DNA of 44,445 bases from a virus. The notes under the pieces were generated by a model. That model made no database searches. It was not told where the DNA came from and was given only the letters and a program-made list of their open reading frames with translations. The stretch's first letter is position 1. Each line of letters opens with the position of its first letter. The stretch is from IMG/VR virus record IMGVR_UViG_3300044611_002685, positions 1 to 44,445 of that record; one strand, written 5' to 3'. The position numbers and the translations under genes were made by a program. This document shows, piece after piece, positions 31,798-41,639 of this stretch.

Positions 31798-33317
31798 TAT
31801 ATAACGTCTCCATTAATTAAATCGATCGCGTCGTTAATAGCGCCAATTAAATCGGTAACAAAAGTTTGTGTTGCTATAACCGAAGTATCCACCGCGATTT
31901 CGTTTGTAACTATTGTGATCCCGGTACCTGCGGTGTATGGATCCGGCATTACAATATCATCTATCGCGTCGCTTACAAATTGCTGCGTGGCAATAACGTC
32001 GGTATCAACAGCAATTTCGTTTAACAAATCAATTGTTATACCGGTGCCCGCGGTGTATTCAATACCACCGTCCGGTAAAGCATGAAAACCCAAATTACCA
32101 CCGGCGTCTTTTCCAAAATATGTGCTCGCGGTTGCCAACGAAGCGCCGACAACCTCCAAAGCATTGCCCGCGGGTACAATACCGATCGACGTGCCGTCTA
32201 TATCGGCTTTCATACCGGTGGCGCTTATTACCAGCCCCGAAGCGGTATCAAGAATTACTGAAATGGTAATCTCGTCCACGTCCGGGGTGTCATCACTAAC
32301 TAAAATTGCGTCCGATCCAAAGACGGCGCCCACAACGGTACCAGCGCCACCGGTTGGCTTATTGATCCACCCTTTTACACCTTGATCGTCCGTTCCGTAT
32401 ATTTTATCGGCGCCTGGGGTGGCTTCATCATTTACCAGCGAAATCCCCGCGGTTAATATTGTAATACTATTGGCGCCTTTCGCTTTTAAAACATTTACTG
32501 AAACCTCCAGCCCGTCGCCAATAGAAGTAAAACCGCCCGGGATAACATTGTCTAATCTTACCCACACCGCGGCTCCGGCTGCTGAATTTATCATAAACCA
32601 TAGTTCGCGTGGCGTGGCATTTGCAACGATCCATTGCGATCCCAGGCTGTACCCGGCGTTTATATCATCAGTAACAAGTGGGCGCCGGGTACCCGCATAA
32701 TTTGCCAATGGTACCGCCACCAGCTTGATCCATTCTATCCCGCCGTTGATCGTATAATATAAATTCCCGTCGCCATTATCGCGTTTTATACCAGCTCGGT
32801 TACCCGCAACCCCAATACCGCCACCGTTCGCGGTTAAGGCGTCGGAGTTTTCAAGCCATAAAATCGCGTCGCCGTAACTTGTAATATCGCCAACGCTCTG
32901 CTCAAGGGATCGGGTATTCCATTGCAGCGCCAGCGTAAGATCCATTAAAATCCCGCCAGTAACTTTTCCCCGGGCGACAACAGCGCTGCCCGCGTCCCGG
33001 GTTGGCGCCGCCCAGTTATCGCCGATATCATTTACCAATAGATAAAATTCGCCTTCAATACCGACGCAATTCCACGTGCAGTCTCCGGTTATTCGCTTGC
33101 CATTGATAAGGCAATCTATCCCGTTCCCGGTTACTGTAGGAAAGCCGGTGGCATTTATAGACGGGGTTCCCAAAAAGCCGGTAAAAGCCTGGGAACGCTT
33201 TACAAATTCAGCCTGCGGGCGATCTATTCCCCGATCATTTATAGTGGACGTGGGTAATACCGCGCTAACATATCGATCGGAATCTGGTATAAATTTAGTT
33301 ACTAACAAAGCGGGCAT
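31797..33317 (-). CDS. Tail fibre/baseplate protein
   Basis: 506 residues from ATG 33317. The N-terminal 200 residues are beta-rich. The C-terminal 80 residues contain two related units (AGTGITI..NEIAVDT.VIATQ.FV.D), typical of trimeric fibre shafts. It is coupled by a one-base overlap to the CBM-repeat fibre gene, so it may form the proximal fibre to which that protein attaches. No enzymatic motif. Confidence 0.6.
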   Translation of the reverse strand: MPALLVTKFIPDSDRYVSAVLPTSTINDRGIDRPQAEFVKRSQAFTGFLGTPSINATGFPTVTGNGIDCLINGKRITGDCTWNCVGIEGEFYLLVNDIGDNWAAPTRDAGSAVVARGKVTGGILMDLTLALQWNTRSLEQSVGDITSYGDAILWLENSDALTANGGGIGVAGNRAGIKRDNGDGNLYYTINGGIEWIKLVAVPLANYAGTRRPLVTDDINAGYSLGSQWIVANATPRELWFMINSAAGAAVWVRLDNVIPGGFTSIGDGLEVSVNVLKAKGANSITILTAGISLVNDEATPGADKIYGTDDQGVKGWINKPTGGAGTVVGAVFGSDAILVSDDTPDVDEITISVILDTASGLVISATGMKADIDGTSIGIVPAGNALEVVGASLATASTYFGKDAGGNLGFHALPDGGIEYTAGTGITIDLLNEIAVDTDVIATQQFVSDAIDDIVMPDPYTAGTGITIVTNEIAVDTSVIATQTFVTDLIGAINDAIDLINGDVI

Positions 33318-33354
33318 ATTTTTACTTTCCTTTTCGGTTTTATTTTACCACATT

Positions 33355-35715
33355 TTACCAAGGTGCGAGTATATCGGATCCATCTAATTCGGAAACGTCC
33401 AGCGTAAACCATGTGGTGGGTATCGGATCGCCCGGGGTTATACTGCTGGGAATGCCACCGCCACGATCCGGCTTCGGGATCAATTGGTTGATCGCGTCGC
33501 GGATAATTTCCTGCAGCGGATCCGGGTTGGTTCCCCGCCACAAATCGCCCGGGGAAAGCACCTCCTCCGCGGTAAGCGTGGCGCTCAGTACCATTGGCTT
33601 TATATCCACCTCAACCGATAAAATTCGATAATAAAGCCCACCATAAGCCGAATAAGCATCATCTAAAAATATAAGCTGCCGGGGAAAGCGATCCCATAAT
33701 CCCGCCAGCGGCGACGTGATCTGAATTTTACGCCTGCCGCCCACTTTTAATGATTCAAAAGCCCGGTTCAAAGCGTCCACGCATTGTTCCTGTGTGGATA
33801 ACTTTTCATCGCGGATCCACCGGATCGCCGGGTAACCTTTAAAACCTGGTGTTCCTGGCGCCAAATTTACCGACGCCCAGTCTATACTTTTAGCGTATAT
33901 ATAAAGCCCGTCCCGGCTTTTGCCTTCTACAACGATCCCGTTCGGTTTATCGGTAATATCGGACGTGCCCGTAAGGTCTTTAATTGTCACCGTATTAGCG
34001 GCGCCTTCTTCTGTAGTATATGATTCTACCAGCGTGCTGCTGTCCTTAAGGCGAATAACGAATTGTCCGGACGGATTAAACTCCGCCACCATATTGAAAA
34101 GTTTACAAACGTTATTTATAAATTCGCCAGCCCGGCTTCCTATCGGCATCCATGTAAGGCTTTCATATTCAAAGCCCGCCGCCGCTAACAACTTGTCTGG
34201 GTTCGTTGAGGTGCCACGTGTGCCCCACCACGCGCCATTTTCTACCGTTCGCGGGGATAACGCGATATCCACATAAATATCGTCCGGGTGGACGCCACCA
34301 TACTCCGCCGCCAGCGCGACGGCTTCTTCAGGCGGATATAAAATAAAGTTAGGTGGAAAAGTAAGCTCGGTATCATTTAGCTGGCAATATCGATCGTTAA
34401 TAGTAAGCGTATACTGCTGATTATTAGTTGTTGCTTTCAGATTCTGCTCGCGGATCTGCGCGATCCCGGTAAGACGGGGAATAGTTACGCTGCCGGACGG
34501 GTGTAAATTGTACCCGGTAGAATATCGCAGCGCAAATTGACCCTCTATAAAATCGCCCAGGTTGTCTAAATACGCACGAAATTTACCGCCGGTGTCATTA
34601 AAATCCGCCACCAGGCTCCTTGCCGGAGCGTCGGCGCCCAGGCTTTCACGCCCGCCTTTGAAATAATCATCGCTTATTTTTGTCCACGTACCCACTTTGT
34701 CTTCGAAGCGGCGCCGGTAAATTACCTGCCACGACATTACGTAAGGCGAATGATCGCCGCCGCTGTCCGCGTTCAAAGTTACCTTGTAGGATTTCTTATT
34801 TCCATTGGTAGAATTTATCGCAATATTTACCGACGTGCCTTGATCCGCAGGCGGATATGTGGCGATCTTGTCCGGATCCCCAGCATATTCGGCAAGGTGA
34901 TCTATTTCGTCAGTTATGAAATAACCGCTTGAATTGAAAATGGGCTTTTGTATCATTACTGCGTAAGGACACGAAGCCTGGCAGCCAAAAGTAACCGGTG
35001 CCGCAGGCATATTTCCAAGATCGTGTATGATCCAAACCCGGGAAAGTGAAGAGCAAAGTATATATAAATCGCCCGCAACAGACCAGATTTCCCATTTCAT
35101 ACTTGTATCGAAATAATATTGCTTCTTTTCGTTCTGCTCAACGGTATAAGTAGAAATGATCCGGCTGCCGTCCGTATCAATGATCTTCGGATCCTTCATG
35201 CCACCAAAATATAAAGTATACCCGCCGCCCAGCGTAATATAAAATATCGCTTCGTTTATATTTGGTGGTGGTACAGCATATCGCAAAAATGAAACAACAA
35301 GGCTGGGCGCTTGGGGAAAGTTAGCGCTGGATTGTACCGATGAAACACCCGCAGTATCGTCCGTTATGGCTTGGTGTAAATATTTTATATTTTTAGCACG
35401 CCCGAACGGATCCGACTCATGCCAGCTCCCGCCCGACGTGACCCAATCGCTGATCACCATTGAACTCGGAGAAAGCGTAAATTCAAGCATCGCCGACTTC
35501 CATTCTTTACTAAGTAAGACCCCGCTTTTGTTGCCATAAGCGTCCCAGCGAAGCACGTGCGTGGTATTCAATGAATCTACCTGCCGCTTTTTATCGTCCT
35601 TCGCCACAACGTCAAATCCCGCGAAGCCCATCTGCTCCCCGTCTACGTACCCGAAGACCGACATTGGTGCGATTTCCATATTGCAAATCGTATTTAGTGT
35701 GTTTAAGGATACCAA
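33355..35715 (-). CDS. Tail-tip protein (baseplate hub or Dit/Tal-like)
   Basis: 786 residues from TTG 35715, set 5 bases after AGGGGG; an ATG 12 codons in is the alternative. Position after tape measure and before the fibres, size and beta-rich composition fit a tail-tip protein. Segments such as YVDGEQMGFAGFDVVAKDDKKRQ and YEYRILSVEVDIKP-like sequence near the end are of the type seen in tail-tip proteins, but I cannot name a domain. It overlaps the preceding small gene by 13 bases. Confidence 0.6.
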   Translation of the reverse strand: MVSLNTLNTICNMEIAPMSVFGYVDGEQMGFAGFDVVAKDDKKRQVDSLNTTHVLRWDAYGNKSGVLLSKEWKSAMLEFTLSPSSMVISDWVTSGGSWHESDPFGRAKNIKYLHQAITDDTAGVSSVQSSANFPQAPSLVVSFLRYAVPPPNINEAIFYITLGGGYTLYFGGMKDPKIIDTDGSRIISTYTVEQNEKKQYYFDTSMKWEIWSVAGDLYILCSSLSRVWIIHDLGNMPAAPVTFGCQASCPYAVMIQKPIFNSSGYFITDEIDHLAEYAGDPDKIATYPPADQGTSVNIAINSTNGNKKSYKVTLNADSGGDHSPYVMSWQVIYRRRFEDKVGTWTKISDDYFKGGRESLGADAPARSLVADFNDTGGKFRAYLDNLGDFIEGQFALRYSTGYNLHPSGSVTIPRLTGIAQIREQNLKATTNNQQYTLTINDRYCQLNDTELTFPPNFILYPPEEAVALAAEYGGVHPDDIYVDIALSPRTVENGAWWGTRGTSTNPDKLLAAAGFEYESLTWMPIGSRAGEFINNVCKLFNMVAEFNPSGQFVIRLKDSSTLVESYTTEEGAANTVTIKDLTGTSDITDKPNGIVVEGKSRDGLYIYAKSIDWASVNLAPGTPGFKGYPAIRWIRDEKLSTQEQCVDALNRAFESLKVGGRRKIQITSPLAGLWDRFPRQLIFLDDAYSAYGGLYYRILSVEVDIKPMVLSATLTAEEVLSPGDLWRGTNPDPLQEIIRDAINQLIPKPDRGGGIPSSITPGDPIPTTWFTLDVSELDGSDILAPW

Positions 35716-35960
35716 TTAGTCCCCCTATTATCGCTGTGTAAATTAACGGTGGCGCCCGCGGTAGTATAAACCATCTGCCATTGTCCCCAAGGCTGCTCGT
35801 ACAAAGTTATACTATTTGGCTCGCCGGTCGGTGTAAAATAGCTAACAATTACACCGCTGACTTTCGTAATAACCTGCCAGCGGTTTAAATTTGTATCAAA
35901 ATATGAATACGCCTGAACTTCATTACCCAGCCAGGTATTCATTGCCCCAGATGCTGCCAT
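35703..35960 (-). CDS. Small tail protein
   Basis: 85 residues, beta-rich and aromatic (YSYFDTNLNRWQVITKV, YEQPWGQWQMVYTT). It sits between tape measure (stop 35964) and tail-tip gene, overlapping the latter. Position suggests a small tail-tip component. No family recognised. Confidence 0.55.
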   Translation of the reverse strand: MAASGAMNTWLGNEVQAYSYFDTNLNRWQVITKVSGVIVSYFTPTGEPNSITLYEQPWGQWQMVYTTAGATVNLHSDNRGTNWYP

Positions 35961-35963
35961 ATT

Positions 35964-38900
35964 TTATCCCCACAATTTACCGCGACGGTTTATAGTTTGG
36001 AATGCCACGTTTAAGTTTTCAGGAGCCGCTCCCGCCACTTTCGCTTCGACACCTTCGGGTAAAGTTATAACAATATTTAGATTTCCCTGCGGCGCTGCTC
36101 CCGCAGCAACGGCTTGTGGCGCCACCAGGTTTTGCATACTTTTACCAAAGTCCGCGATCGCCTGCGGTAGTGCGCCGAACACGTTCTGGATCATAGATCC
36201 CAATTGCTTTATAGTATCATTTAACCCGCCCGCAACGTCACCCATAATTGGCGCAGCGCCCGCGGATATCGCCGCCAGCGGCGTCCCTTGGAATTGCTGC
36301 AGTATATTTGCCATACCGGTGTTGTTTTGCCCACCAAGCGGCGCCTGCGCGGTTGTTTGTTGCTGCGACATTAATGATCCAACCGGGGTGGCGTAAGTTT
36401 TGCGCAGCGCTGCATACAAATCCCCACCTTGTGGGCTTCCCAGCGCCAGCGCGGTACTTTGCGCTTCAATGCCACGTTTGTACCCTTCCGAATAATCGGT
36501 GCCTTTGATCGGGTATAAATTGGTAAAATCCATTAGCTGCTGCTTCGCGTCTTCCATCGAACTTTTGTTTATTTCAATTTGGAATTGCAATTTCACCTTG
36601 TGCTCTTCGTTGGTAAGCTTGTCCAAGGTCATCTGCTTGTTTAGTTCGATATTCTGAATTACATATTTCGAAGCGCCAGCCATTCTGGATTCATTTATTT
36701 GTTTTTCAAAATCAAGCGTGGTTTCTGCCCGCTGCCGTTGGATATCGCCCAGGGATTGCTCAAGCGTAATTTGGCTTTGAATTTTCGCAGCGTATGATCC
36801 ACCCACCTGATCGGCGATCTGCTGCATTCTACCGAAGCGCTGCATTTGCGCAAGGTCTGCCGCTGCAAACTGCGCTTGAATACCGCTCATCGCCTTGGTA
36901 TATTTCAAGCCCGATAATTCTTGGTATTGCTGCGCCCACTTCGCCATTGATCCTTGATAAATATTCAGCTTACTTTCAGCAGTAGAAATTGCGTCCGCTA
37001 ATTCATACCACCGGGTGTTCTCCGGGCTTAACTTCGCCTGCTCAATTTTCAGATCGGCGAGTTGATCGTTTAGATCCTTGACACCTTTCGCCATTAGTTC
37101 AAGCCCGATCTTGCCGGTTTCCAACCCGCTTATAATTGGCAGCATGGAAATCCGCTGGGTGTCGCGCTGTATAACGTCTTTGATTTCTTTTAGCGTCTGC
37201 AGCTTGTCATCGATCGCTTTAACCTCCGGGCTTGCAGTGGCGCCGGTGCGTTTTATGGTAAGCGACTTTTGATTTTCAGCCTGGGCGATCTTTTCGTTTA
37301 ACCAATCAAGGTTAAAGCCGTCTTTCGGTGGCTTTATTACTACGTGCTGGGATTTTTGTGAAGCGCCTTTCTTGTCTTTACCAGCGTCCCCCATATCCGC
37401 CTTCACCACCGGCTTGTCTTCGACACCGCCCCTTAATGTATTGATACGTTTTTCGATATCGGATAAATATTGCTGATTTTCACTAATCGCTGCCCGGGTG
37501 CGTTCAAAGGCGATCGTTTCTTTCGGGGTGGTTATAAGCGAACGTTCCGATCTTTTTATCTGATTTCTAAGTACCTGGGCGGCACCGCTCAATTCATTTA
37601 TATCGTCCGGATTTATAGCACCGCGGCGTATTTTTGCGTAAGTTTGACCTTCAGCAACACGCGCAGCGCGTTGTGCAGGGGTGGATTTTCGTATTTCTTC
37701 CCGGATCCCAGCATACCGTTTCTCAATATGGTTAGCACCAAGCTTTTGCTCAGCTTCGGCAAGTTTTTCTAATGCCCGCCGGGTTTCATTCGCCTGATCA
37801 AAAATTGTATACAATTCATACCCGATCAACGCAAGACCTGCCACAATTAGCGGCAGCCCGAGATGGGTTCCGATAAAAGTACCCATCGCCATAGTTGCAT
37901 TCGAAAGCCCCTGGGAAACACCCATCAAGCCGGTTTTTATTGTACCAATTTTAGCGGCTGCGGCTGCTGCGGCTGCTGCGGTGCGTCCTTCGGCAAGCGC
38001 CAGTTCGTTTTGTAATAAAATAGCGTTCGCTGTTGCTAAATTCCCCTCCGCAAGTAACAAGGTCGCACGTGCTCTGGCGGTTGCATTTACACCCGCCGCT
38101 CGCGCTGCCACAAGATCGGCTTCTGCCGTTCGCACCGCTGCCGCTGCCGCTGCTGAATTTGCGGTTGCTTCTTCAAATAAAGCCGATGCTTGCGCCACCG
38201 TCATTTGCGTCCGCGACGTGCCTGCCATAACGCTCCGCAGTTGTGCTTCGGTTCTAATTTCTTCTGCCCGGGCTGCAAGTAGTGACGATTGTGAAACCTC
38301 AACATTTCCCCGGGCTGCCCGGATCGCTTCCCCGGCAGCAATTCGCTGGGTAAATATGTTTTTAATTTGCGCATCTGAATACCGGTTGGTGGCGAACGTT
38401 GCCTGCATTGCTGCTGCCGACGACGTAAGGTTGGCTTGTGCCGTTCTATTTGCTGCCGCAGCCGCACGAATAGCAGCGCCGTCCGAAGCCGCAGCAGCGC
38501 CACCAGCGCCACCAACCGGTGTCACCGGAGTAATGGCTGCAAAAGTACCCGCAGAAGTTAACCGAATCGGCTGCGCCAAAGCCGTCCTGGTAGATGAATA
38601 TTCAATTGCCAAATTTCGCAGGCTTGTTAAAGCCATAGCTACAAAGCCGCCCACCGGTGCCATCGCCATTTTTAAACCAATAAAAGCGGCAGAAATTCCA
38701 ATCAGCTTTGTACCCAGGTCGGTTGTTGAAAAAGACGCCAGCTTCCCCGCCAGTATGGAAAGCATATTAACAACCGGTACCACCGCGTCAAATAACTTAC
38801 CAAACGCGGTGATGATCGGGGTTAACGTGGGTAATATGTTATTTGTAACCGATCCGATAACTTTAGATTTAACCGCGTTCTTTTCAACTTCGTATTGATT

Positions 38901-39908
38901 TAGCGGCGATTTCATTTGCTCTTGGTAAGTTTTGTTTGCTGCGCCCGCCACCTTTGTTGCGTCCGCAATATCGCGCAGATTTTCTGAAAACTTCGCTGCA
39001 TTTCTACCGGTCAACCCTAATACGCCAGCAAATGCCTGAACGTCCGGGAAAAATTTCCTTAACTCCGCGACATTACCGCCCACCGACTTTTCTAAAATAT
39101 TCATACTACCCGCCAGCCCGTTGGCTTTAAGGAAAGCAAATCCAGAAGCATATCCCGCTTTTTTAAGGTATTTTTCAAGGTCGGCAGAAGGTGCGAGAAT
39201 TTTGTTTATAACATTTTGTAAATTTGTCATAGATTCGGCTGCGGGCGTGCCGTTTGCCGTAAGCGTGGCGATCGCAGCGCCAAGTTCCCCAAGTGAAACG
39301 TCAGAAGCCGCCGCGGGAGCCATAATATTACCCAGCCCCTGGGCGAGCTGTTCGAAATTAATTACACCTTTGTTTACGGTTTGGAATAAAACGTCCGTTA
39401 CTTTACCGCTGTCTTTAGCCTTCAATTGGTAAGCATTTAACGCGCCGGTGATTACTTTAGCCGCCGTTGCCGTTGTTGTCATACCCGCGGTGGCGCTCAT
39501 AGCGGCGTCTTCAAGCACCTTTAACCCATCCGCACCTTGAAAACCTGAAGAAGCGATATCATACAGCCCGTTCGCAAGCAGCTCCGGGCTTTGGGTAGAT
39601 CGCATATTTAATACCTGGGCGTTTAAATTGCGAAGCCCGGCTTCCGTAAGCCCGGTTATGGAATTCACATTTCGCATCGCCCGCTCAAATGTAAGCGCGT
39701 CCCGGACAGCCAAGCCGCCAGCCGTTGCTATGGATAACCCTAACATTGCCCCGGTGGCTGCTTTTATCGCGTCCGTAATGCCACCAAAACCGCGAGCCAT
39801 ATCTTGACCCGCGGTTCTGGTTCTTTGTTGGCTCCTTGCGAGAGCGTTATCAAATTGACTTGTATTTAAATTTAATCGGGCGACAACCGATCCGGCATCA
39901 AACGACAT
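35964..39908 (-). CDS. Tail tape measure protein
   Basis: 1,314 residues, the second longest gene. It starts with the typical tape-measure core (GSVVARLNLNTSQFDNALARSQQ; LTFERAMRNVNSITGLTEAGL; GLYDIASSGFQGA), similar to the TP901 core domain. The middle is Ala-rich coiled coil, with a hydrophobic segment near 690 (PLIVAGLALIGYELY) that may enter the host membrane. At about 0.15 nm per residue it would give a tail near 200 nm. It follows the frameshifted chaperone pair, as expected for long-tailed phages. Confidence 0.9.
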   Translation of the reverse strand: MSFDAGSVVARLNLNTSQFDNALARSQQRTRTAGQDMARGFGGITDAIKAATGAMLGLSIATAGGLAVRDALTFERAMRNVNSITGLTEAGLRNLNAQVLNMRSTQSPELLANGLYDIASSGFQGADGLKVLEDAAMSATAGMTTTATAAKVITGALNAYQLKAKDSGKVTDVLFQTVNKGVINFEQLAQGLGNIMAPAAASDVSLGELGAAIATLTANGTPAAESMTNLQNVINKILAPSADLEKYLKKAGYASGFAFLKANGLAGSMNILEKSVGGNVAELRKFFPDVQAFAGVLGLTGRNAAKFSENLRDIADATKVAGAANKTYQEQMKSPLNQYEVEKNAVKSKVIGSVTNNILPTLTPIITAFGKLFDAVVPVVNMLSILAGKLASFSTTDLGTKLIGISAAFIGLKMAMAPVGGFVAMALTSLRNLAIEYSSTRTALAQPIRLTSAGTFAAITPVTPVGGAGGAAAASDGAAIRAAAAANRTAQANLTSSAAAMQATFATNRYSDAQIKNIFTQRIAAGEAIRAARGNVEVSQSSLLAARAEEIRTEAQLRSVMAGTSRTQMTVAQASALFEEATANSAAAAAAVRTAEADLVAARAAGVNATARARATLLLAEGNLATANAILLQNELALAEGRTAAAAAAAAAKIGTIKTGLMGVSQGLSNATMAMGTFIGTHLGLPLIVAGLALIGYELYTIFDQANETRRALEKLAEAEQKLGANHIEKRYAGIREEIRKSTPAQRAARVAEGQTYAKIRRGAINPDDINELSGAAQVLRNQIKRSERSLITTPKETIAFERTRAAISENQQYLSDIEKRINTLRGGVEDKPVVKADMGDAGKDKKGASQKSQHVVIKPPKDGFNLDWLNEKIAQAENQKSLTIKRTGATASPEVKAIDDKLQTLKEIKDVIQRDTQRISMLPIISGLETGKIGLELMAKGVKDLNDQLADLKIEQAKLSPENTRWYELADAISTAESKLNIYQGSMAKWAQQYQELSGLKYTKAMSGIQAQFAAADLAQMQRFGRMQQIADQVGGSYAAKIQSQITLEQSLGDIQRQRAETTLDFEKQINESRMAGASKYVIQNIELNKQMTLDKLTNEEHKVKLQFQIEINKSSMEDAKQQLMDFTNLYPIKGTDYSEGYKRGIEAQSTALALGSPQGGDLYAALRKTYATPVGSLMSQQQTTAQAPLGGQNNTGMANILQQFQGTPLAAISAGAAPIMGDVAGGLNDTIKQLGSMIQNVFGALPQAIADFGKSMQNLVAPQAVAAGAAPQGNLNIVITLPEGVEAKVAGAAPENLNVAFQTINRRGKLWG

Positions 39909-39923
39909 AATAGTACCCTCAAT

Positions 39924-40687
39924 TTATTTCTTACCAGCGCCAAATATAGATGAAAAGTAGGATCCGGCGTCGACATATTCACCACCGTTCGCATCTATTA
40001 TACCACCTTCGCTGGTACCTGGGGAGCCACCCTTGCCGTTTTCGAGTTTCATTCGCCAAAGCACGCCTTCTACCATATCAAGAAGCACGTTTGGTGATAA
40101 ATCCATCCATTCGTGCTCGTGGCGAAACCCGCAAATCCCATAAGCTAATCTTTTAAAATATCGCCAATCCCAAGGGTTTTCCTTAGATTCTCCTCCTGGA
40201 GTTGGCGAATCAGGTTTTTTCTTGAAGCATTCTCAGCGTCAATTTCAGTAAATAATTTCGGAAATGCCTTACGCAGCAATTTTTCCACTTTGTTACTTAC
40301 ATTATCAAATTCATCTAATGGAATTCGGTCGGCAATTTCATCAACGGTTGGCAGCGCCGCGTCTTTCGGGAAAGTATGCAACACGCACGCCCAGATTACG
40401 GTATTAATTACTTCAAAGTCCATACCGCCCACGCCTTGTAGAATACCGGGGAAGGTGATCTTTAATTCGTGCTGGGTAAGCGCCACCGACTTGAATGTTA
40501 ATTTCAATTCGACGTCATCAATACCGCTGCCGTCTTCGCGTTTTAGCGGTATAGAAATAATTTCATTGTCCGGCACGTCCGCCAGATCCTTTAAATTAAA
40601 TTTCGGATCTTCGGTTGCCGGTAAAGTCTTTTTAACGTTTTCGTCCGCTGCTATTTCAGCACCGGGGATAATTTTTCTATTTGCCAT
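39924..40687 (-). CDS. Tail assembly chaperone, frameshifted GT-type fusion
   Basis: This is the long product of the chaperone gene. Reading starts at 40687 and shifts by -1 at TTTAAAA (40157-40151), then continues to the stop at 39924. The product has 254 residues: 179 shared with the short form plus 75 new ones (RLAYGICGFRHEHEWMDL...). The downstream frame has an ATG at 40106 but no ribosome site there. In lambda and related phages the G and GT proteins chaperone the tape measure during tail assembly and are absent from the virion. Confidence 0.82.
40145..40687 (-). CDS. Tail assembly chaperone, G-type short form
   Basis: 180 residues from ATG 40687, behind GGAGG. The fold looks like phage tail chaperones (LKLTFKSVALTQHELKITFPGI; VWACVLHTF), with a helical C-terminal half. 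The end overlaps the slippery heptamer two codons before the stop. Upstream lies a weak terminator (40711-40748) that would reduce chaperone levels compared with the tail-tube proteins. Confidence 0.8.
   Translation of the reverse strand: MANRKIIPGAEIAADENVKKTLPATEDPKFNLKDLADVPDNEIISIPLKREDGSGIDDVELKLTFKSVALTQHELKITFPGILQGVGGMDFEVINTVIWACVLHTFPKDAALPTVDEIADRIPLDEFDNVSNKVEKLLRKAFPKLFTEIDAENASRKNLIRQLQEENLRKTLGIGDILKD
40151..40157 (-). promoter_or_regulatory. Programmed -1 frameshift site T TTA AAA
   Basis: The minus strand reads ATT TTA AAA GAT TAG in the chaperone frame. The heptamer T-TTA-AAA (40157-40151) has the X-XXY-YYZ form in the correct frame. Slipping by -1 leads into an open frame of 75 codons between chaperone and tape measure. 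The zero-frame stop follows after one codon. Confidence 0.88.
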
Positions 40688-40710
40688 TTTAAAACTCCTC
40701 CGTTTTAATA

Positions 40711-40748
40711 AAAAGCCGGGAGCGGTGAACTTACTCCGCCCCGGGCTT
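40711..40748 (-). terminator. Terminator-like hairpin between tail tube and chaperone genes
   Basis: An imperfect stem (AGCC..GGG..GCGG type, two bulges, about 11 pairs) followed on the minus strand by TTTTTATT. It lies inside the late transcript and probably causes partial termination, giving more tail-tube than downstream proteins. Confidence 0.6.
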
Positions 40749-40768
40749 AGTTTAGAATGATCGTATTA

Positions 40769-41155
40769 CTACGAAATCGCGCCGGTAACTTCCAGCGTGC
40801 ATTGCCATGTGGCGCCATCGGTAAGTCCGCCACCAAACAATTTAACCTCAGCGGTTGCATTGAAGGTGTAAGTATTACCGCCCGCGATAATTGAATAAGC
40901 GGCTTCGGCTGCGGATCCAACCGCCTGGGCGACAACGTTAACGGCTGCCTGTCCGGTATCGGATGGGTTTGCAAGCCCCTGAAGTACGAAAGTGTCACCG
41001 CGAAAAATCACGATGCTTTCTTTACGCCCGCCGGTGCTTGAAAAAGTTGTCATATCGGCGCGTTCCGTTGACGGGTTGTGCTCGATCGAACGAAGGTGGT
41101 TGATAACTGTGGATCCCTTTTTCACCACGATATCTTTTGCTAAAAATTTAGCCAT
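40769..41155 (-). CDS. Major tail (tube) protein, copy 2
   Basis: 128 residues from ATG 41155, behind AAGGGG. Clearly paralogous to the next gene upstream: both share MxKFLAK, HNPST.R.D.T.F, FRGDTFVLQG, TAEVKLFGGGLTDGATWQ and TLEV.G. Position before the chaperones and compact beta-rich form fit a siphophage tail-tube subunit. It ends the strongly expressed part of the tail operon. Confidence 0.75.
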   Translation of the reverse strand: MAKFLAKDIVVKKGSTVINHLRSIEHNPSTERADMTTFSSTGGRKESIVIFRGDTFVLQGLANPSDTGQAAVNVVAQAVGSAAEAAYSIIAGGNTYTFNATAEVKLFGGGLTDGATWQCTLEVTGAIS

Positions 41156-41159
41156 TTAA

Positions 41160-41219
41160 ATATCCCCTTATAAAAAGAGTAGACACCGGGGAAAATCCCC
41201 GCCACCGGTTTATTGCTTA
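41160..41219 (-). promoter_or_regulatory. Hairpin-rich spacer between the two tail-tube genes
   Basis: About 60 bases with GGGGA...TCCCC and ACC...GGT pairs on the minus strand, followed by CTCTTTTTATAAGGGG. The hairpin could be a partial terminator or an mRNA-stability element; the last bases form the ribosome site of copy 2. Confidence 0.4.
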
Positions 41220-41639
41220 TTAAACAACATTACCCGGGGTTATAACACCGCTTACTTCCAAAGTTGCCTGCCATGTGGCACCGTCGGTTAAGCCGCCACC
41301 GAAAAGTTTTACTTCTGCGGTTGCTGAGAAATTGTAGGTTTTGCCGCCCGCTGTAATCTGATAAGCAGCCTCAGCGTCGTCCCCTTGTAAAGCCGCGACG
41401 GCATTTACTGCAATTTGTCCGTCGTCTTCCGGTTCTGCCTTACCTTGTAATACGAAAGTGTCGCCGCGAAATACAACGGTATTTTCTTTGCGTCCACCTT
41501 CGCTATTAAAATCGGTAAGGTCTACCCGATCGGTCGATGGGTTGTGTTCGACGGAAGTAAGCTCTTTAACTTCGGCAAGCGTGCCGAGCCCGTCGGTATC
41601 AATTTCCACCTTGATTTCTTTTGCCAGAAATTTTGGCAT
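41220..41639 (-). CDS. Major tail (tube) protein, copy 1
   Basis: 139 residues from ATG 41639, behind AGGGGAGGG; a GTG at 41681 has no ribosome site. Paralogue of 40769-41155, with an extra loop near residue 15 (DTDGLGTLAEVKEL). The two may form one tube together, or one may be a tube decoration. The duplicate arrangement is adjacent and in the same orientation, so a tandem duplication is likely. Confidence 0.75.
   Translation of the reverse strand: MPKFLAKEIKVEIDTDGLGTLAEVKELTSVEHNPSTDRVDLTDFNSEGGRKENTVVFRGDTFVLQGKAEPEDDGQIAVNAVAALQGDDAEAAYQITAGGKTYNFSATAEVKLFGGGLTDGATWQATLEVSGVITPGNVV

Noticed and set aside
33342-33362. GTGGTAAAATAA before the fibre gene as a late promoter
   Set aside because: It matches the -10 area of the scaffold promoter, but there is no -35 box (ACTCGC at the expected place) and the genes are already in one operon.
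37981-38898. 305-codon plus-strand frame inside the tape measure gene
   Set aside because: It is the complement of an Ala-rich coding region (A/S/R-rich product) and has no start signal; the tape measure frame is well supported.
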